A stretch of 64,000 bases of DNA from Fragilaria crotonensis (GCA_022925895.1 JAKSYS010000284.1:1-64000), one strand, 5' to 3'. Numbered from the stretch's first letter, positions 43,852-54,301 are shown. The notes: generated from the letters alone by a model not told the origin. Numbers and translations: made by a program.

Positions 43852-44433
43852 ATGTCGTCAACACGTCAACACCCCATTCCCCACTCCGACTTAACCATAT
43901 TTTCTGACGCCAGCTGGCAAGATTGCCCTGACACTGGCTGCTCTACTGTCGGATATATGATTTTTCACAAAAGTGTTCTCATCGAAGCCAACTCTACGAT
44001 GCCCACACCAAATGCTATGTCAACGTCCAAGGCCGAATACATGGCCGCATGCTCTGCCTCCATGGCCACAGCTCACATTCGGATGCTACTCTACGACATG
44101 ACATATCTCAGAACCAAACATTGGAGCAAATCCACGCAGCGTCTTCCAACTATTCCATCGATCCTCATGATCGATAATGAAGCCACTGTACAGATCACCA
44201 AGAACGGCAAATTAACCCGCAAGACTCGTCACATCGAACGACGTTTCCACTATGTCCATCAAGGTCAACAAGACGGTACACATCAACTACATTGGATACC
44301 TTGCGATTCCCAACTTGCCAACATCCTCACAAAAACACAAGCCTCTTCCAAAATTGATCAACACATTGACAAAGTCTTCTGTACACTTCCTGATCACATG
44401 CTACAATCTACAAGTGAATATACAGAGATTTGA
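43852..44433 (+). pseudogene. Copia-E RNase H, 3' terminal fragment
   Basis: Starts inside RNase H: HPIPHSDLTIFSDASWQDCPDTG (first Asp), MSTSKAEYMAACSAS (Glu), ILMIDNEATVQITKNGK (Asp), HIERRFHYVHQG and HWIPCDSQLANILTKTQA. The end of pol, to ~44433, is open. It belongs to another Copia family than Copia-C, which abuts it. This suggests that Copia-C inserted into it or that a rearrangement joined them. Confidence 0.82.
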
Positions 44434-44459
44434 TTCAAGAGGGGTGTTAAACATCCAGT
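44434..44459 (+). promoter_or_regulatory. Polypurine tract and 3' LTR start of Copia-E
   Basis: AAGAGGGG followed by TGTTAAACATCC just after the pol end is the expected plus-strand primer site and LTR start. The LTR end was not located; it lies somewhere before ~45260. Confidence 0.6.
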
Positions 44460-45839
44460 ATCTGTGAGACCCTCCCTAGTACGACGGCTCCACATACATT
44501 GACTTGCTTGGGAGTCAAGTTAGTGCGAGGCCGTCAGAAAACAGAAGGGGGGGAACACGACAGCACAATGAACGAGAGCGCGGCGGTATCCGACAAGGTA
44601 CGTAGTCGCGAAGCTATCAGCGGTGGCGATGTCGTGAGTTATATGTGGACGAAGCAACAACTGTACCTCTTCACCCTTACGATCGTAGACCGGCAAGAAT
44701 GCAGTGGAGGTAATGGTTTTAGGCTAAGTTAAAGTTGTGAGCAATGTCAAAAGACACTGCCTTAAACTAGTACAGTAGTCGGTTCGGCACTGCGAAGTAA
44801 GTCGGTAATGCAGTAAACCCGAGTAGATATAGTAACTGTGCGCAGTAGGCGGTAGCACAGTGATGGCAATGATGAGACATGCACTGACAGTATCGCCCTA
44901 CATTTTTTACGTTATCCCTATCCCTAATTACGGCCGCCCGTGTGCACAGTAAAACGTTACATCTGTGCTCCAGTAACCAGTGCGACACTGCACGACTGGA
45001 ATCAAAACTCACGTCAATTCAAATCATGTTCATCTCATTCCTCGAGTTTGAACGTTGATTTTCAAATGACGCTCAACGCCTCGTTTCCGAAAAACAATGC
45101 AGCCGTACGCTGCTGACGGTCAGAGATGTGAGGAGTGTTCCACAGTGTTCCTTGGAACCACTCCTCACTTCTCTTTCCCCCTTTTTCCCACTCTTCTCAC
45201 AATTGTCAATTTTGTACATTTTTAGTGTCACTCACCTTTTTACTTACTGCATATTTTTCTCACGATGATGATGATTGACCATGATGCGTTTTTACCCGCC
45301 GTAGTCATGACATCATATACACCATGCTGTACAAATACTAGTAGCCAGTACGACAGTACTCACTACAATGACAACACAACACAACACAACAATCAGTACA
45401 ACAGTATTTCTTGCACATCACTTCCTCTGCCCGTCGATAGTACGCGCATGTCTGAGTCTACTGTTACTGTACATAACGATAAACTATTAGGCAGTGCCCA
45501 CTATATGACACGCAATACTTCTACTAGTCAGTCTCTCACACATTTATGTAGTGATAGAACAACAGATAGTACATGCATCGTTATCTGTAGCGGTAGACAG
45601 CATTGCGTAGCTGTACCGTTTACAGATACACTAAGCAGTAGTCAGTGTCATACTAGACACTTACCTACTGGGGGCGTACCCCGTAACAGTTACGTCCTGG
45701 TTCTTAACCCGAACCTTATGCCGACCTGAGCGTCGACAGGTTCCGTTAACCCGAACCCTATCAATAGTGTATCATACGCGTGTATTTAATCAACGGAACC
45801 GTTGTCATCATCACTCGTTACAACTGTACATGAGCGCCA
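44460..45839. other. Copia-E LTR body and gene-free flank upstream of the host gene
   Basis: No credible gene is seen. The first several hundred bases are probably LTR. From ~45280 to 45780 the sequence is rich in TACT/AGTA and ACAACACAAC-type words. A 154-codon Ser/Thr-rich frame there looks accidental. GTTAACCCGAACC occurs near 45750 and GTTCTTAACCCGAACC near 45700. This stretch also contains whatever promoter serves the gene at 45840. Confidence 0.5.
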
Positions 45840-46937
45840 TTGTTCGACTGCAACAAACCGCATTCCAGCCTTGTTGCCGCGCGGTACGACAGCATCCAAG
45901 TTATGGAGAACGCTACTCAACCAGTCAGGAATGCATCACATCGTAACCTTCCTTGCTTAAAAGTCGTTCTGATGACAATTGTCATCTTTTCAGCTGGAGT
46001 CGTTGTCGGAAATTTGGTGACTCTTGATTCGTCTTTCATTAGACTATCCTCATTGGCTTCCAAAGCGTCAAGTCTATCCTTTCTGAACAAGCCCCATGTT
46101 ACAACAGAAGGTGAAGGTGGCGAAGACGTCACGCAAGATGACGGAAAGTTCAAGTATAAGAACGGTACTGTTCGAAATCTTCGTCTCGCGTTTGTAGGTG
46201 ACAGCATCACTCGCTACCAGTACATCAGTCTTGTGTCCTATCTCCACTCAGGGAGATGGATCGAGAATTCAGATACTCCAAACCCAGTGAAAGAGACGGA
46301 CTTCGGCTCCTATCAGAATTTCTTTGCTTACGTGTCTCAAACAGTATTAGAGGGAACGGAAGCATGTGATTGCTTTCGCGCGGCCGTCTTCAACCCTGTG
46401 GAGGTATTTGAAAATCGCTATTACGCTGAGAATCACAACTACGTTTCAGTATTTCTTAAGCTCGGCGGCCTCGCTGGACAAGGTCATTGGGAGCCTGGTT
46501 CGGTGTATGGAGCAAATCGAACTCGCTTTGAGAAAAAATCATACTTTGTTCCGCCAACATGGAGGTACAATTGGCAGGATCTGATCCTAAATCACATTGC
46601 CAAATTGGAACCAAAGCCCGACTTCGTTGTACTGAATGCTGGTCATTGGGCTCACGATTTGGTGCCTGAAGTTTTTGAAGCCATCCGAAATGTGACGGAC
46701 ATGGTTGGAATAAAGGCCATTTACGCTACAACTACAAAGTCTATTTCAGATAGAGACTCTTCTTTGAGGCCGCACGATGTCCAAGGATGTGAAATCCTTG
46801 AGTACTGCTTGAATCGCTCTTGGACCGCAAACATTACCAAAAACTACGAGCACTACTGGGATACTAAGCACTTTACAGCTCGTGTCAACCGCATGCTCAA
46901 TGAGCAGCTCATGGACCTCTTGGATACAATCACCTGA
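45840..46937 (+). CDS. Type II membrane SGNH/PC-esterase-like protein
   Basis: 365 codons if it starts at 45840, or 344 from the internal ATG at 45903 (MENATQPV). A hydrophobic segment at residues 42-61 (VVLMTIVIFSAGVVVGNLV) after a short N-tail predicts a type II Golgi or secretory-path anchor with the rest lumenal. The lumenal domain has LRLAFVGDSITRYQ (Gly120-Asp121-Ser122, the nucleophile block), VVLNAGHWAHDL (Asn266/Gly268/His269) and HYWDTKHFTARVN (Asp341, His344, the D-x-x-H pair). This is the SGNH fold as in TBL/PC-esterase proteins that add or remove acyl groups on cell-surface glycans. Substrate unknown. It is the only clear host gene here: intronless, intact and flanked by transposons. 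Confidence 0.85.
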   Translation: MFDCNKPHSSLVAARYDSIQVMENATQPVRNASHRNLPCLKVVLMTIVIFSAGVVVGNLVTLDSSFIRLSSLASKASSLSFLNKPHVTTEGEGGEDVTQDDGKFKYKNGTVRNLRLAFVGDSITRYQYISLVSYLHSGRWIENSDTPNPVKETDFGSYQNFFAYVSQTVLEGTEACDCFRAAVFNPVEVFENRYYAENHNYVSVFLKLGGLAGQGHWEPGSVYGANRTRFEKKSYFVPPTWRYNWQDLILNHIAKLEPKPDFVVLNAGHWAHDLVPEVFEAIRNVTDMVGIKAIYATTTKSISDRDSSLRPHDVQGCEILEYCLNRSWTANITKNYEHYWDTKHFTARVNRMLNEQLMDLLDTIT

Positions 46938-48387
46938 AAGGATACTTTACGAGTCAGGCACTGACAAACGAGCATTGCCACCAAGTCCCCAACTTATAAT
47001 AGCCCTCGTAGACCTATTACAAAATGCCGATCATTAATCCTGTAAAAGTTATTGCGACGAAATTGGATGCTTCGGCCTTCTCACCGTCCGATCGTCGACG
47101 TCTGTGTATAATTATGTAGGTACAGGGTACAAGCATAAACATAGTGCCTGGACCCGTAACCCGTAACATTATTCGCTGTATCTCCAGACTTCATAACCAA
47201 CATTTAACGGCGGCAACTGATAGGTCTAATAAAGGGCTTTCTTTTCAGCCTCGCAAAGTGATGATACGTGTACGATGTATATTGATGCAGTTATGAGAAG
47301 TCCTATTTTATTTTTTGAGAATTTTTTAACATTTTTTAAACATAGTAACTTGACGGTTCAGTCACCTGTGAGGCAAATTGAGTCCCTTTTGACAATCTCA
47401 AGTTGGAACAAGTTTTTTGCGCCTTACAAATAGATCTCAAGCGTCTGTTCTACTAGAGGTCTGCCATCTCGCAACAGATCTATTCAGCAACGCCTACATT
47501 CGAATTGCTGTTGACTTGGACAGCAGTAAATTTCGAAGTTCGCAATGAAACTCTTGCTTTATATGCGATTAAATTAGTAGCAAGAAATTCTTTGTATGGA
47601 AGGTGCCGTAGGATTAAAAAATAGAGATGTCAACGAACTTCAATGTTCAAAATTGACTTCGACAATGTTGACTTTGTGACGGCCGTTAGCAATGAAAAAC
47701 TTGGATAATTGACAGCAGATTTGGCAGTATATTAGATTGCCGGCCTACCAACAAGTGCTAACAGTGTCATACAAGCATTACTGTTGTACGTTGCTTTGGT
47801 TGACACGATACAAAAATGTGCTATTACGATACAAAGTGAAAGGTAAGATTTGGAAAAAAATAAAAATATTTTAACTCAAACCATCTTTTGAACTGTCCCA
47901 CCTCACCACAAACAAGCTACGGTAACCCCGTATGTTTCAGTGCACTGGACAACTCTTTAGTTAGTGGAATGGTCAATCTTCGTGCATGAATGTGGTGAAA
48001 TTAGTCCTTTCATAATCCGTCCAGATACTCTTGTAATTTTCCCCGTCCAGACACTATGTTTATGCTCGTAGTTGTTGTGAGGGAGATGGTGATGGTGGGT
48101 AACGACGCCTTTACTGTGCACCGTGCTCCCTCCCACTCCCGTAGTCGGTGTTTAGGCTCTGGTGTGCGAGCGCCGAGACTAACCGGTGGCCCAATTCTTA
48201 GCGGCCACAGGAAGAGGAGGGTGGGAGCCAAGGGCGAAAGGGTGTGTAACAGGTGGGTTACTCCGGTGCAAGTCGATAGTCGCCGTCAGCGGCACCGCAG
48301 ACGGAGCAGGTGCCCTACGCGCGAAGTAATCAGTTTGGTTGTAGTTTAATTTGTAGCTAGTTTTTAAGGGGTTAAAATTGTAGACTA
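46938..48387. other. Gene-free flank downstream of the host gene
   Basis: A+T-rich, without any frame resembling a protein. AATAAAG near 47230 is a possible polyadenylation signal. The part 48050-48330 is G+C-richer with no recognised family. Nothing else seen. Confidence 0.5.
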
Positions 48388-48390
48388 TAA

Positions 48391-48496
48391 GAGCATTCTC
48401 TATGGTGAGGGGGGGGTACGACAAAATCTGACCCCCCCCCCCCGGGGTACATTATGTACCCTTTCGAAGAAATAAAAAAGTGGGCATTCTCTATGG
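48391..48496 (+). repeat. Left end of the outer Harbinger, doubled TIR
   Basis: GAGCATTCTCTATGG at 48391-48405 and again GCATTCTCTATGG at 48484-48496. Between them lie G and C runs and a hairpin GGGTACAT-T-ATGTACCC (48445-48461). Confidence 0.8.
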
Positions 48497-48642
48497 TATA
48501 CCCTTTTTTTTTACTGACTTACTTGTAATTTTGTACAGTAAATCGTAGTCGAGTCAATCAAACAGGAGACGAACAGATACAACGCAAATGGTGTATCATT
48601 CTCTTTGTTGCCTTCCTACCAGCCACTAGCTACTTTGCCAGC

Positions 48643-49492
48643 ATGGAGATTGAAGAAAGGGATCCAAGTGCTGGTGGCGATGGTGATGATGACATGGAGT
48701 TCTTTATGTTTGCACTTGCTCAAGCAATCATAAACAACAATGTCGTGATGATCCATTACCTTCGTCATATCCGTTGCGAACAACAGCGATACCGTCGCCT
48801 GCAGGCTGTGGAGCAAATACTTTTTCCTCCAGATCACAGGCATTTACCAAGGCGAAGAAAAACCATCTTTCGGCACCAAGAGGCATTTGTTTGTATCCAA
48901 AGGGACTACCTTGGAATCCCTGGTGATTTGACAACTCCCATTTTTAAAGACCGAACCTTCGAAATGATGTTCCGATTGTCGAGGAGTCGTGTCCAGAGGA
49001 TCTTTGAAGACATTATGGCTGAAAAACATCCATTTTATTCGAACTCAACAGATGCAACTGGTCTAAAGGGGGCATCTTTGGAAGCAAAAGTTCTGTTGCC
49101 TTTAAAAACGTTTGCTTATGGAGTCGCAACACACACATTCACTGATTATTTCCAGATGTCGCCAGGACTTGCCGCGAAATGCTGTGACAAATTTGCTGAA
49201 ACGATGAAAGAACTTTATGATGAGGAATATCTCCGCATCCCCAATGCCACTGATCTAAAGATGATGATTTTACTTCACAAGGAGCGTCACCAGGTCAACG
49301 GTATGTTTGGCTCTTTGGATTGCATGCACACCGGATGGAAAAATTGTCCAAAGGGATGGCAAGCATCCTTCAAGACGGGAAAGGAGAGTGACGGACCAAC
49401 CATTGTGCTTGAAGCACTTTGTGATTACAATTTGTGGTTTTGGCATGCATCATTTGGATATGCTGGGTCGCTGAATGATCTGAATATTCTTA
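48643..49492 (+). pseudogene. Outer Harbinger transposase, N-terminal part
   Basis: The start at 48643 (MEIEERDPSAGGDGDDDME) opens an acidic N-terminus. LTTPIFKDRTFEMMFRLSRSRVQRIF is the helix-turn-helix-like segment. The catalytic core begins with NGMFGSLDCMHTGWKNCPKG (Asp226 is the first DDE acid), then TIVLEALCDYNLWFWHASFG and AGSLNDLNIL. The frame is open to the nested insertion. The next codons of the same frame are at 54302 (LSPFLESLVDGTF), so the gene was intact when hit. The continuation printed after 49492 is element sequence, not protein. The family is the plant transposase (PF04827-like) branch of Harbinger. Confidence 0.88.
49490..49492. repeat. TTA target duplication of the inner Harbinger (second copy 54299-54301)
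   Basis: TTA lies on both sides of perfect 18-bp inverted repeats; TWA is the standard Harbinger target. Confidence 0.9.
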
Positions 49493-49685
49493 GGGGCGTT
49501 GTTAACTCCCTTGCGTATCACGAAATTTTGTATCAGGCAGTTGTAAACTTAACGTTATATATTTTTTTAATTCACCTGAAAGTTCGTGATACCAGAATTC
49601 GTTGTTAACTCAATAGGCTGTATCACGATGATTGCTGACGCATCCACACATATTACAACTGTCCACATAACGTCACACATGTTGG

Positions 49686-49720
49686 TTTGTTCGTTCGTTC
49701 GTTCGTTCGTTTGTTCGTTC
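49686..49720. repeat. TTCG/TTTG microsatellite
   Basis: About eight imperfect TTCG units in the left arm of the inner Harbinger. Confidence 0.8.
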
Positions 49721-49803
49721 AGCAAAAGCAGATGCGTGATTGTGACACATGACGCTGCCCTATCTATGCATACGCTTCCTATGCATAGGTCAAGACTCAC
49801 CAG

Positions 49804-50750
49804 TTGCAGAAGCCAGATGGAAGTGTTGTTGCCACAACACTCACTGACAGCAACGGAACGTACACTTTCCCTGAAGTGGAGCCTGATACATACGTGGTGT
49901 TGGTGGAGAAGAATCCAGTCGGGTGCCCAGGCAATGTGAGAAACTACGAGGACACCACGAAAGATGGCGACGCCGGCGAAGATGTGGTGAAAAGTGACAA
50001 CAAGATTTCTGTCGTTCTGAAGCCTGGTGGTGTAGATGACTCCTCTGGCAACAACTTCATTGACGGCAACGAGGTCTTTCTTTCTGGAACGGTGAAGGAT
50101 GACAAGGGCAACCAGCTACCGGGTGTTACGCACTCTTCAGAAGCCTGATACGATGGTGGTCAAGACCACCACCATCGCTGCTAATAGTTCACCGATCCTG
50201 ACAGAACAGTGGGCAATCGGCGTCACACTTATTGGCAAGTCTGGCGAGAAGGATACGGACAAACAACGTAGTAGATTGTAAATGTGGAGCCTGGTAATTG
50301 TGTTGTGATCGAGAGCAACTATCCAGATGACCCTTGCAACGTTTCTGATTACGATACCAGCACGTTTGATAAGGGCGGAACTAACGCAGACACGACGGTT
50401 GATAGTAGTGTTGGTGTGATCGTGGAAGCAGGCGAGGTTGACGATTGCAATGACTTCGTCAACAGTGATAATGCTCGTATCAGTGGAACAATGGCAAGGC
50501 CATTCCTGGAACACCGATTACATTGCTTGAAGAGCTTTAACTGTGACATTGTTTTGACGATGCCGACGACAACTGATAGGAATGGCAAGTACGTGTTCAA
50601 CAATCTCAAACCGCCAGGCAACTATACCATAGTCGAGTAACTTGCCAGAGTACCCGGATGATTTGTGTGACTTCAACGCTGCACCTGACAATGACAAGGC
50701 AGATTCAGACAAACAACCGACAATGTGATCAGTGTAACCTTTAATTTCCT
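49804..50750 (+). pseudogene. Captured host-gene fragment with SdrD/SpaA-like repeats
   Basis: Three ~100-residue repeats in successive frames. Repeat 1: QKPDGSVVATTLTDSNGTYTF, then VEPDTYVVLVEKNP. Repeat 2: SGTVKDDKGNQLPGV, then VEPGNCVVIESNYPDD. Repeat 3: TTDRNGKYVFNNLKP, PGNYTIVE, NLPEYPDD. The pattern DxNGxYxF followed by PGxYxVxE marks the beta-sandwich repeats of SdrD-B/carboxypeptidase-regulatory type found in large secreted or cell-surface proteins. No Harbinger gene has such a domain, so this looks like host exon sequence picked up between the TIRs. Stops and shifts at ~50148, 50280 and 50640 show it is not translated as one protein. The stretch 50751-51085 is non-coding. Confidence 0.7.
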
Positions 50751-51085
50751 GATGGTGCCTTTTGCCTACAACTTTGAGACAGCAGCATTCAGAGGACCGA
50801 CAGTATGATTATGCTGGATGGTGATTTCTTCACCGTCACGCCTGGACATTTCAGAACATGGCATTGTCATCGTCCTAACACAACAATAAACCAGTCGTGA
50901 CACTGGAGGGATTCATTCATGACTTGTTGCTGTCATCCAGCAGGAGGAGTTACCACGATGAGTCGTCTCCAATAGGAGTTTGTTCTGGTTGGAGTTGTCA
51001 TTATCTAAAGCACACCACAGTAATCTCGTCTTGTTTGTGCTCTGCAAACATGATCATAACACAAAATTGAGAATACCTTTGTTTC

Positions 51086-52483
51086 ATGATGGCATCGCAA
51101 GAATTGTTGGACACAGATACTCTCTGGTTGGCATCTGCAAGCCTTGACAATGTGGTATGTGATCATGATACTGGTGAGTTAAAGTCAATTGTCTCGATCA
51201 ACAATGTTGCTATCGGTAAATTACCTGTTAGACTGCTGCGCCGCTTCTGTGCAAAGTTGAAGGTCAGTGGCTACAAAAATCTAAGTCGAAGTAGCACGAT
51301 CCAACTTATTGTTCAGCGGATTTCAAGCCATGAGATTGAAGAAAGGTTGTACCCCAAGGAATCGGATGTTCCCTCAGAAGGCGAAGCAGGCCCGCCACCA
51401 AGTGAACAAGCATTGCAGGATGCCCCCACGAGCAGCATTCGTTATTCGTCCTCAAATACAAGCAGCAGTGATACCAACGATGAGGATGCTGATGCTTCAC
51501 CCACCACAAATAACTTGAATCCTTTCATACCTGAGAATCAAGGCATTGCTGTGGATACGAGTACACAACCAAGAACAAAAGTTGGTGCAGCAGGAAGCAA
51601 CTGTGGCAGCAGAACCGCGAAGAAGAAGAAGAGCACAAGCTCGCCGCCAGCATGTGTCACACAGATTGGGACCTACATCCGAGCAATCAATGTGTTCTTC
51701 GATCAAAAACACCGAAGTGATGTGTTCAGCCTTGGGGCAGCTCCATCCGTGCAAGAGCTGGATGCAAGATTGGCATTTCGAGGGAAGGCAGTTTATGACA
51801 GAATGCTCATCACTTACCTTGATGTATCGATCCCGCATATTGGTGTTGTTGCATTTTCCGAGGACCCGTACCTGCCATCAATGGGCATTTATGATAATGC
51901 TGCGATGGACTTTGATGTGCTCACCTCGGAGGAGCTCAAGGACACCCTTGCATTCATTAACCACTTCTACAAGATTGCTCACCGAAATAACCAGAAGTCT
52001 GGAAATCACGACGACTTCCATAACTTTACTCGAGACAAGGCTTATGTCTTTTACTATCACCTTTGGTTGCAGTATCTTCCGAACCTGCTGTGTATTGCCG
52101 TTCCATCACTTCCAGGCGGTGTTGCAACCGACAGCACATTGCATCCATCAGCAAATACAGCACCCAGAAACCAAAGAGGGGGCTCGAGGAGGAGGACCAC
52201 AACAAATTCCTCCACTGAAGGAGTGGCTGCTGCAATGGTAGAGATCGGTCGTTCTCAATCGAAAAAGTTGTTGGCATGGGAAGAGATGAATGCATTTAAG
52301 AGAGTGAATGCAAGTGTAGATCGCGAGCGAAATCTTCTTGCTCTGCTGAGTGATTACGATGCAAGTCTGAAGCGGAAGATCGAGGATCTTGCTGGGTATA
52401 CCTCGGACATGGATGAAGAAAAAGAAGTTGCCAGAGCAGTCATCGGAATCATGAAAAAGCAAGAAAAGGAACGATGTGATTAA
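51086..52483 (+). CDS. Inner Harbinger accessory protein (ORF1)
   Basis: 465 codons from MMASQELL; the second Met is an equally good start. The N-terminus has a SAP/HeH-like helix pair (IGKLPVRLLRRFCAKLKVSG, then LSRSSTIQLIVQRI) suited to DNA binding. A Ser/Thr/Asp-rich linker and a KKKKS basic patch (possible nuclear signal) follow. A conserved core (YIRAINVFFDQKHRSDVFSL, AYVFYYHLWLQYLP) comes next, and a C-terminal helical, coiled segment (LLALLSDYDASLKRKIEDL). Harbingers usually need such a partner to bring the transposase to the nucleus and the ends. It converges with the transposase: 188 bases separate the two stops. The frame is intact. Confidence 0.78.
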   Translation: MMASQELLDTDTLWLASASLDNVVCDHDTGELKSIVSINNVAIGKLPVRLLRRFCAKLKVSGYKNLSRSSTIQLIVQRISSHEIEERLYPKESDVPSEGEAGPPPSEQALQDAPTSSIRYSSSNTSSSDTNDEDADASPTTNNLNPFIPENQGIAVDTSTQPRTKVGAAGSNCGSRTAKKKKSTSSPPACVTQIGTYIRAINVFFDQKHRSDVFSLGAAPSVQELDARLAFRGKAVYDRMLITYLDVSIPHIGVVAFSEDPYLPSMGIYDNAAMDFDVLTSEELKDTLAFINHFYKIAHRNNQKSGNHDDFHNFTRDKAYVFYYHLWLQYLPNLLCIAVPSLPGGVATDSTLHPSANTAPRNQRGGSRRRTTTNSSTEGVAAAMVEIGRSQSKKLLAWEEMNAFKRVNASVDRERNLLALLSDYDASLKRKIEDLAGYTSDMDEEKEVARAVIGIMKKQEKERCD

Positions 52484-52671
52484 ATCACTTGAGACATCGC
52501 ACCACCAGCCTCCAACAGCAGGGTAGTGGGTTTCTGCGGAATGTATTGGGATTCAACAAGAAAGGTCGTCAACAAGGGAACATGACATCAATTGCTCAAC
52601 GGCGTCGAAGCGTTGCAATACAGAAACACATTTAAAGAAGAAGTAGCATTGGCTGATTCTATACTACAAGA

Positions 52672-53940
52672 CTACATTAGATTGATATCGTGAAGCTCGT
52701 ATCTATGCCGTTCCAGATTCTCAGCAGGTCGTCGAATGGCAAGATTCCCAACACGCCTCACAATGATGTCCAGCATTTGCGACGTTCCTGGTATTGGGAC
52801 AAGTGGCTCTACCGTTGGCAAGTATCCCCAGCCAAGATCCGCACCAGGCATTGGCAAAATCTCTCGCAATGCTGCAGTCTCGTCCATAAACTGGTCGCCA
52901 TCATGGTTTATGCAGAAGTTGTGAAGTTTACTGCAGCATTCAAGAATACTTGCTGACGTTTTCAAGGAAGTCTGAAGAGGAGTGCGTAGTATCCTCCACT
53001 TGTTGGACATCAAGCCAAATGCCATCTCGATCCGAATCCTCAACTGACTCAAACAGAAGTTGTAGGCATCGTTGTTTGCATTATTTCGCTGGGAACCCGT
53101 GAAGGGTACAAGCATCTTCTCACTAACGGAATATGCAGCATCTCCAACTAAGTATTTTCCAATGGGGAAGGCTTCCATCAATGTCGGAAGCGATGTCCTC
53201 TCAAATGCCAATTGATCGGCGCACTTTCCTGGAGCAGCAACTGCAAAGAAAGTAAACCTTGACCGATAGTCGCACACGGCTTGTACATTTAAGCCATACA
53301 CACCATAGTGCCCAGATCTAAACGCACCGGGATTATGTTCTGAGTCAGCCATAGATGGCCTTACGGTAACAGCCAAATAGCCATCAATACAACCAACACA
53401 ACCCCGCATTAGCCGATTCAGACTTCGAGACTCAAATTGTTTGCACACCCGATCAATTGCATCAGGACTGTCTGGAAACACCAGCCTCAATTCAGGTGCT
53501 GCATTGACCGCATAAACAAAGATATCACGACACCGATAGACTGAAGTAAGACTCATACCCATTGATATACGAAGATCAAGACTCGGGCACCCTGATATCC
53601 ATCGCAGTCCAGTAGCCATCACAATCTCCAATGGTATGGGCATCACACCGGGCGAATGATCAGCATTGAGCACAACACCGTCTCCTAGTATCTGTTTCAA
53701 TGACACAAAGGCATCATATGTCATTCGATACATCCGTTCAAAGAGATTTTCGTGCCGTAGTTGAACAACATGCCAGTCCCATGATAGCCGCGTGTGTTGC
53801 CACTTGGCGGCCCTCCTCGCTAGATTGCACTCTACTAGTAGTAGTAGATATGGTGCTGCAACAAGCATCAAAAGCAATGTATCGTCATTGTCATCTTCCT
53901 CATCGTCAGAATCAGAATCAAGTGCTGTAATCAAGCTCAT
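52672..53940 (-). CDS. Inner Harbinger DDE transposase
   Basis: The start is chosen at 53940 (MSLITALDSDSDDEEDD). The frame is open upstream to 54045, but that part is A+T-rich and lacks family features. HENLFERMYRMTYDAFVSL is the helix-turn-helix region. The DDE_Tnp_4-type core has MRGCVGCIDGYLAVT (Asp), SGHYGVYGLNVQAVCDYRSR, APGKCADQLAFERTSL, KYLVGDAAYSVSEKML (Asp) and NFCLSQLRIRIEMAFGLMSN (Glu). Counted from the upstream Met at 54045 these are Asp221, Asp302 and Glu340, a D-D-37-E spacing. The enzyme cuts and joins element ends at TWA targets. All acids are present and the frame is intact. It belongs to another Harbinger branch than the outer transposase. Confidence 0.9.
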   Translation of the reverse strand: MSLITALDSDSDDEEDDNDDTLLLMLVAAPYLLLLVECNLARRAAKWQHTRLSWDWHVVQLRHENLFERMYRMTYDAFVSLKQILGDGVVLNADHSPGVMPIPLEIVMATGLRWISGCPSLDLRISMGMSLTSVYRCRDIFVYAVNAAPELRLVFPDSPDAIDRVCKQFESRSLNRLMRGCVGCIDGYLAVTVRPSMADSEHNPGAFRSGHYGVYGLNVQAVCDYRSRFTFFAVAAPGKCADQLAFERTSLPTLMEAFPIGKYLVGDAAYSVSEKMLVPFTGSQRNNANNDAYNFCLSQLRIRIEMAFGLMSNKWRILRTPLQTSLKTSASILECCSKLHNFCINHDGDQFMDETAALREILPMPGADLGWGYLPTVEPLVPIPGTSQMLDIIVRRVGNLAIRRPAENLERHRYELHDINLM

Positions 53941-54301
53941 GATGCAGAAGGAGTCTACGCAGAAATTGTGATTCAATCGTCCTGGTGTCTTGTGCGCATC
54001 TGTGATAATGTAGGCATATCCATGTATGAAATCCGAAGTAAGCAATACACTACGATATGCGTTTTATCACAATGTTTATCCCATCATGGAGACATTGTTG
54101 CCGTTAGAAGTTATTTATGGTTAGTTGGCATCGTGATACGGTATCCGTGATCCTGATCCTGATATTTTTGTTGGAAAAAAATTTGTATCAGGTTCACGGA
54201 GATTGTATCACGCTAACGGCCAAAAATAACGGCATGATACCAAAATACCCGGAGTTGTATCCGGTTTTGGTGCATTTTTTGGGAGTTAACAACGCCCCTT
54301 A

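Larger units (their letters stand above)
49493..54298 (+). mobile_element. Inner PIF/Harbinger transposon with intact genes and captured host sequence
   Basis: 4,806 bp. The ends are perfect 18-bp inverted repeats GGGGCGTTGTTAACTCCC (49493-49510; complement at 54281-54298). Each end also has four GTATCA/TGATAC words. It contains a host-derived segment (49804-50750), an accessory protein gene (plus, 51086-52483) and a transposase (minus, 52672-53940). The last two are open and convergent. This is a candidate autonomous element. Confidence 0.93.

Noticed and set aside
45265-45729. A 154-codon plus-strand frame just upstream of the host gene
   Set aside because: Ser/Thr/Asn-rich, no domain, made of repeated TACT/AGTA and ACAACAC words; more likely LTR-like or promoter DNA.
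48056-48349. A 97-codon Arg-rich frame before the outer Harbinger
   Set aside because: No domain or conserved motif; a chance frame in locally G+C-rich DNA.
54046-54280. N-terminal extension of the inner Harbinger transposase from 54045
   Set aside because: The extra codons are A+T-rich, lack conserved features and approach the subterminal repeat zone; the Met at 53940 begins the acidic family-like N-terminus.
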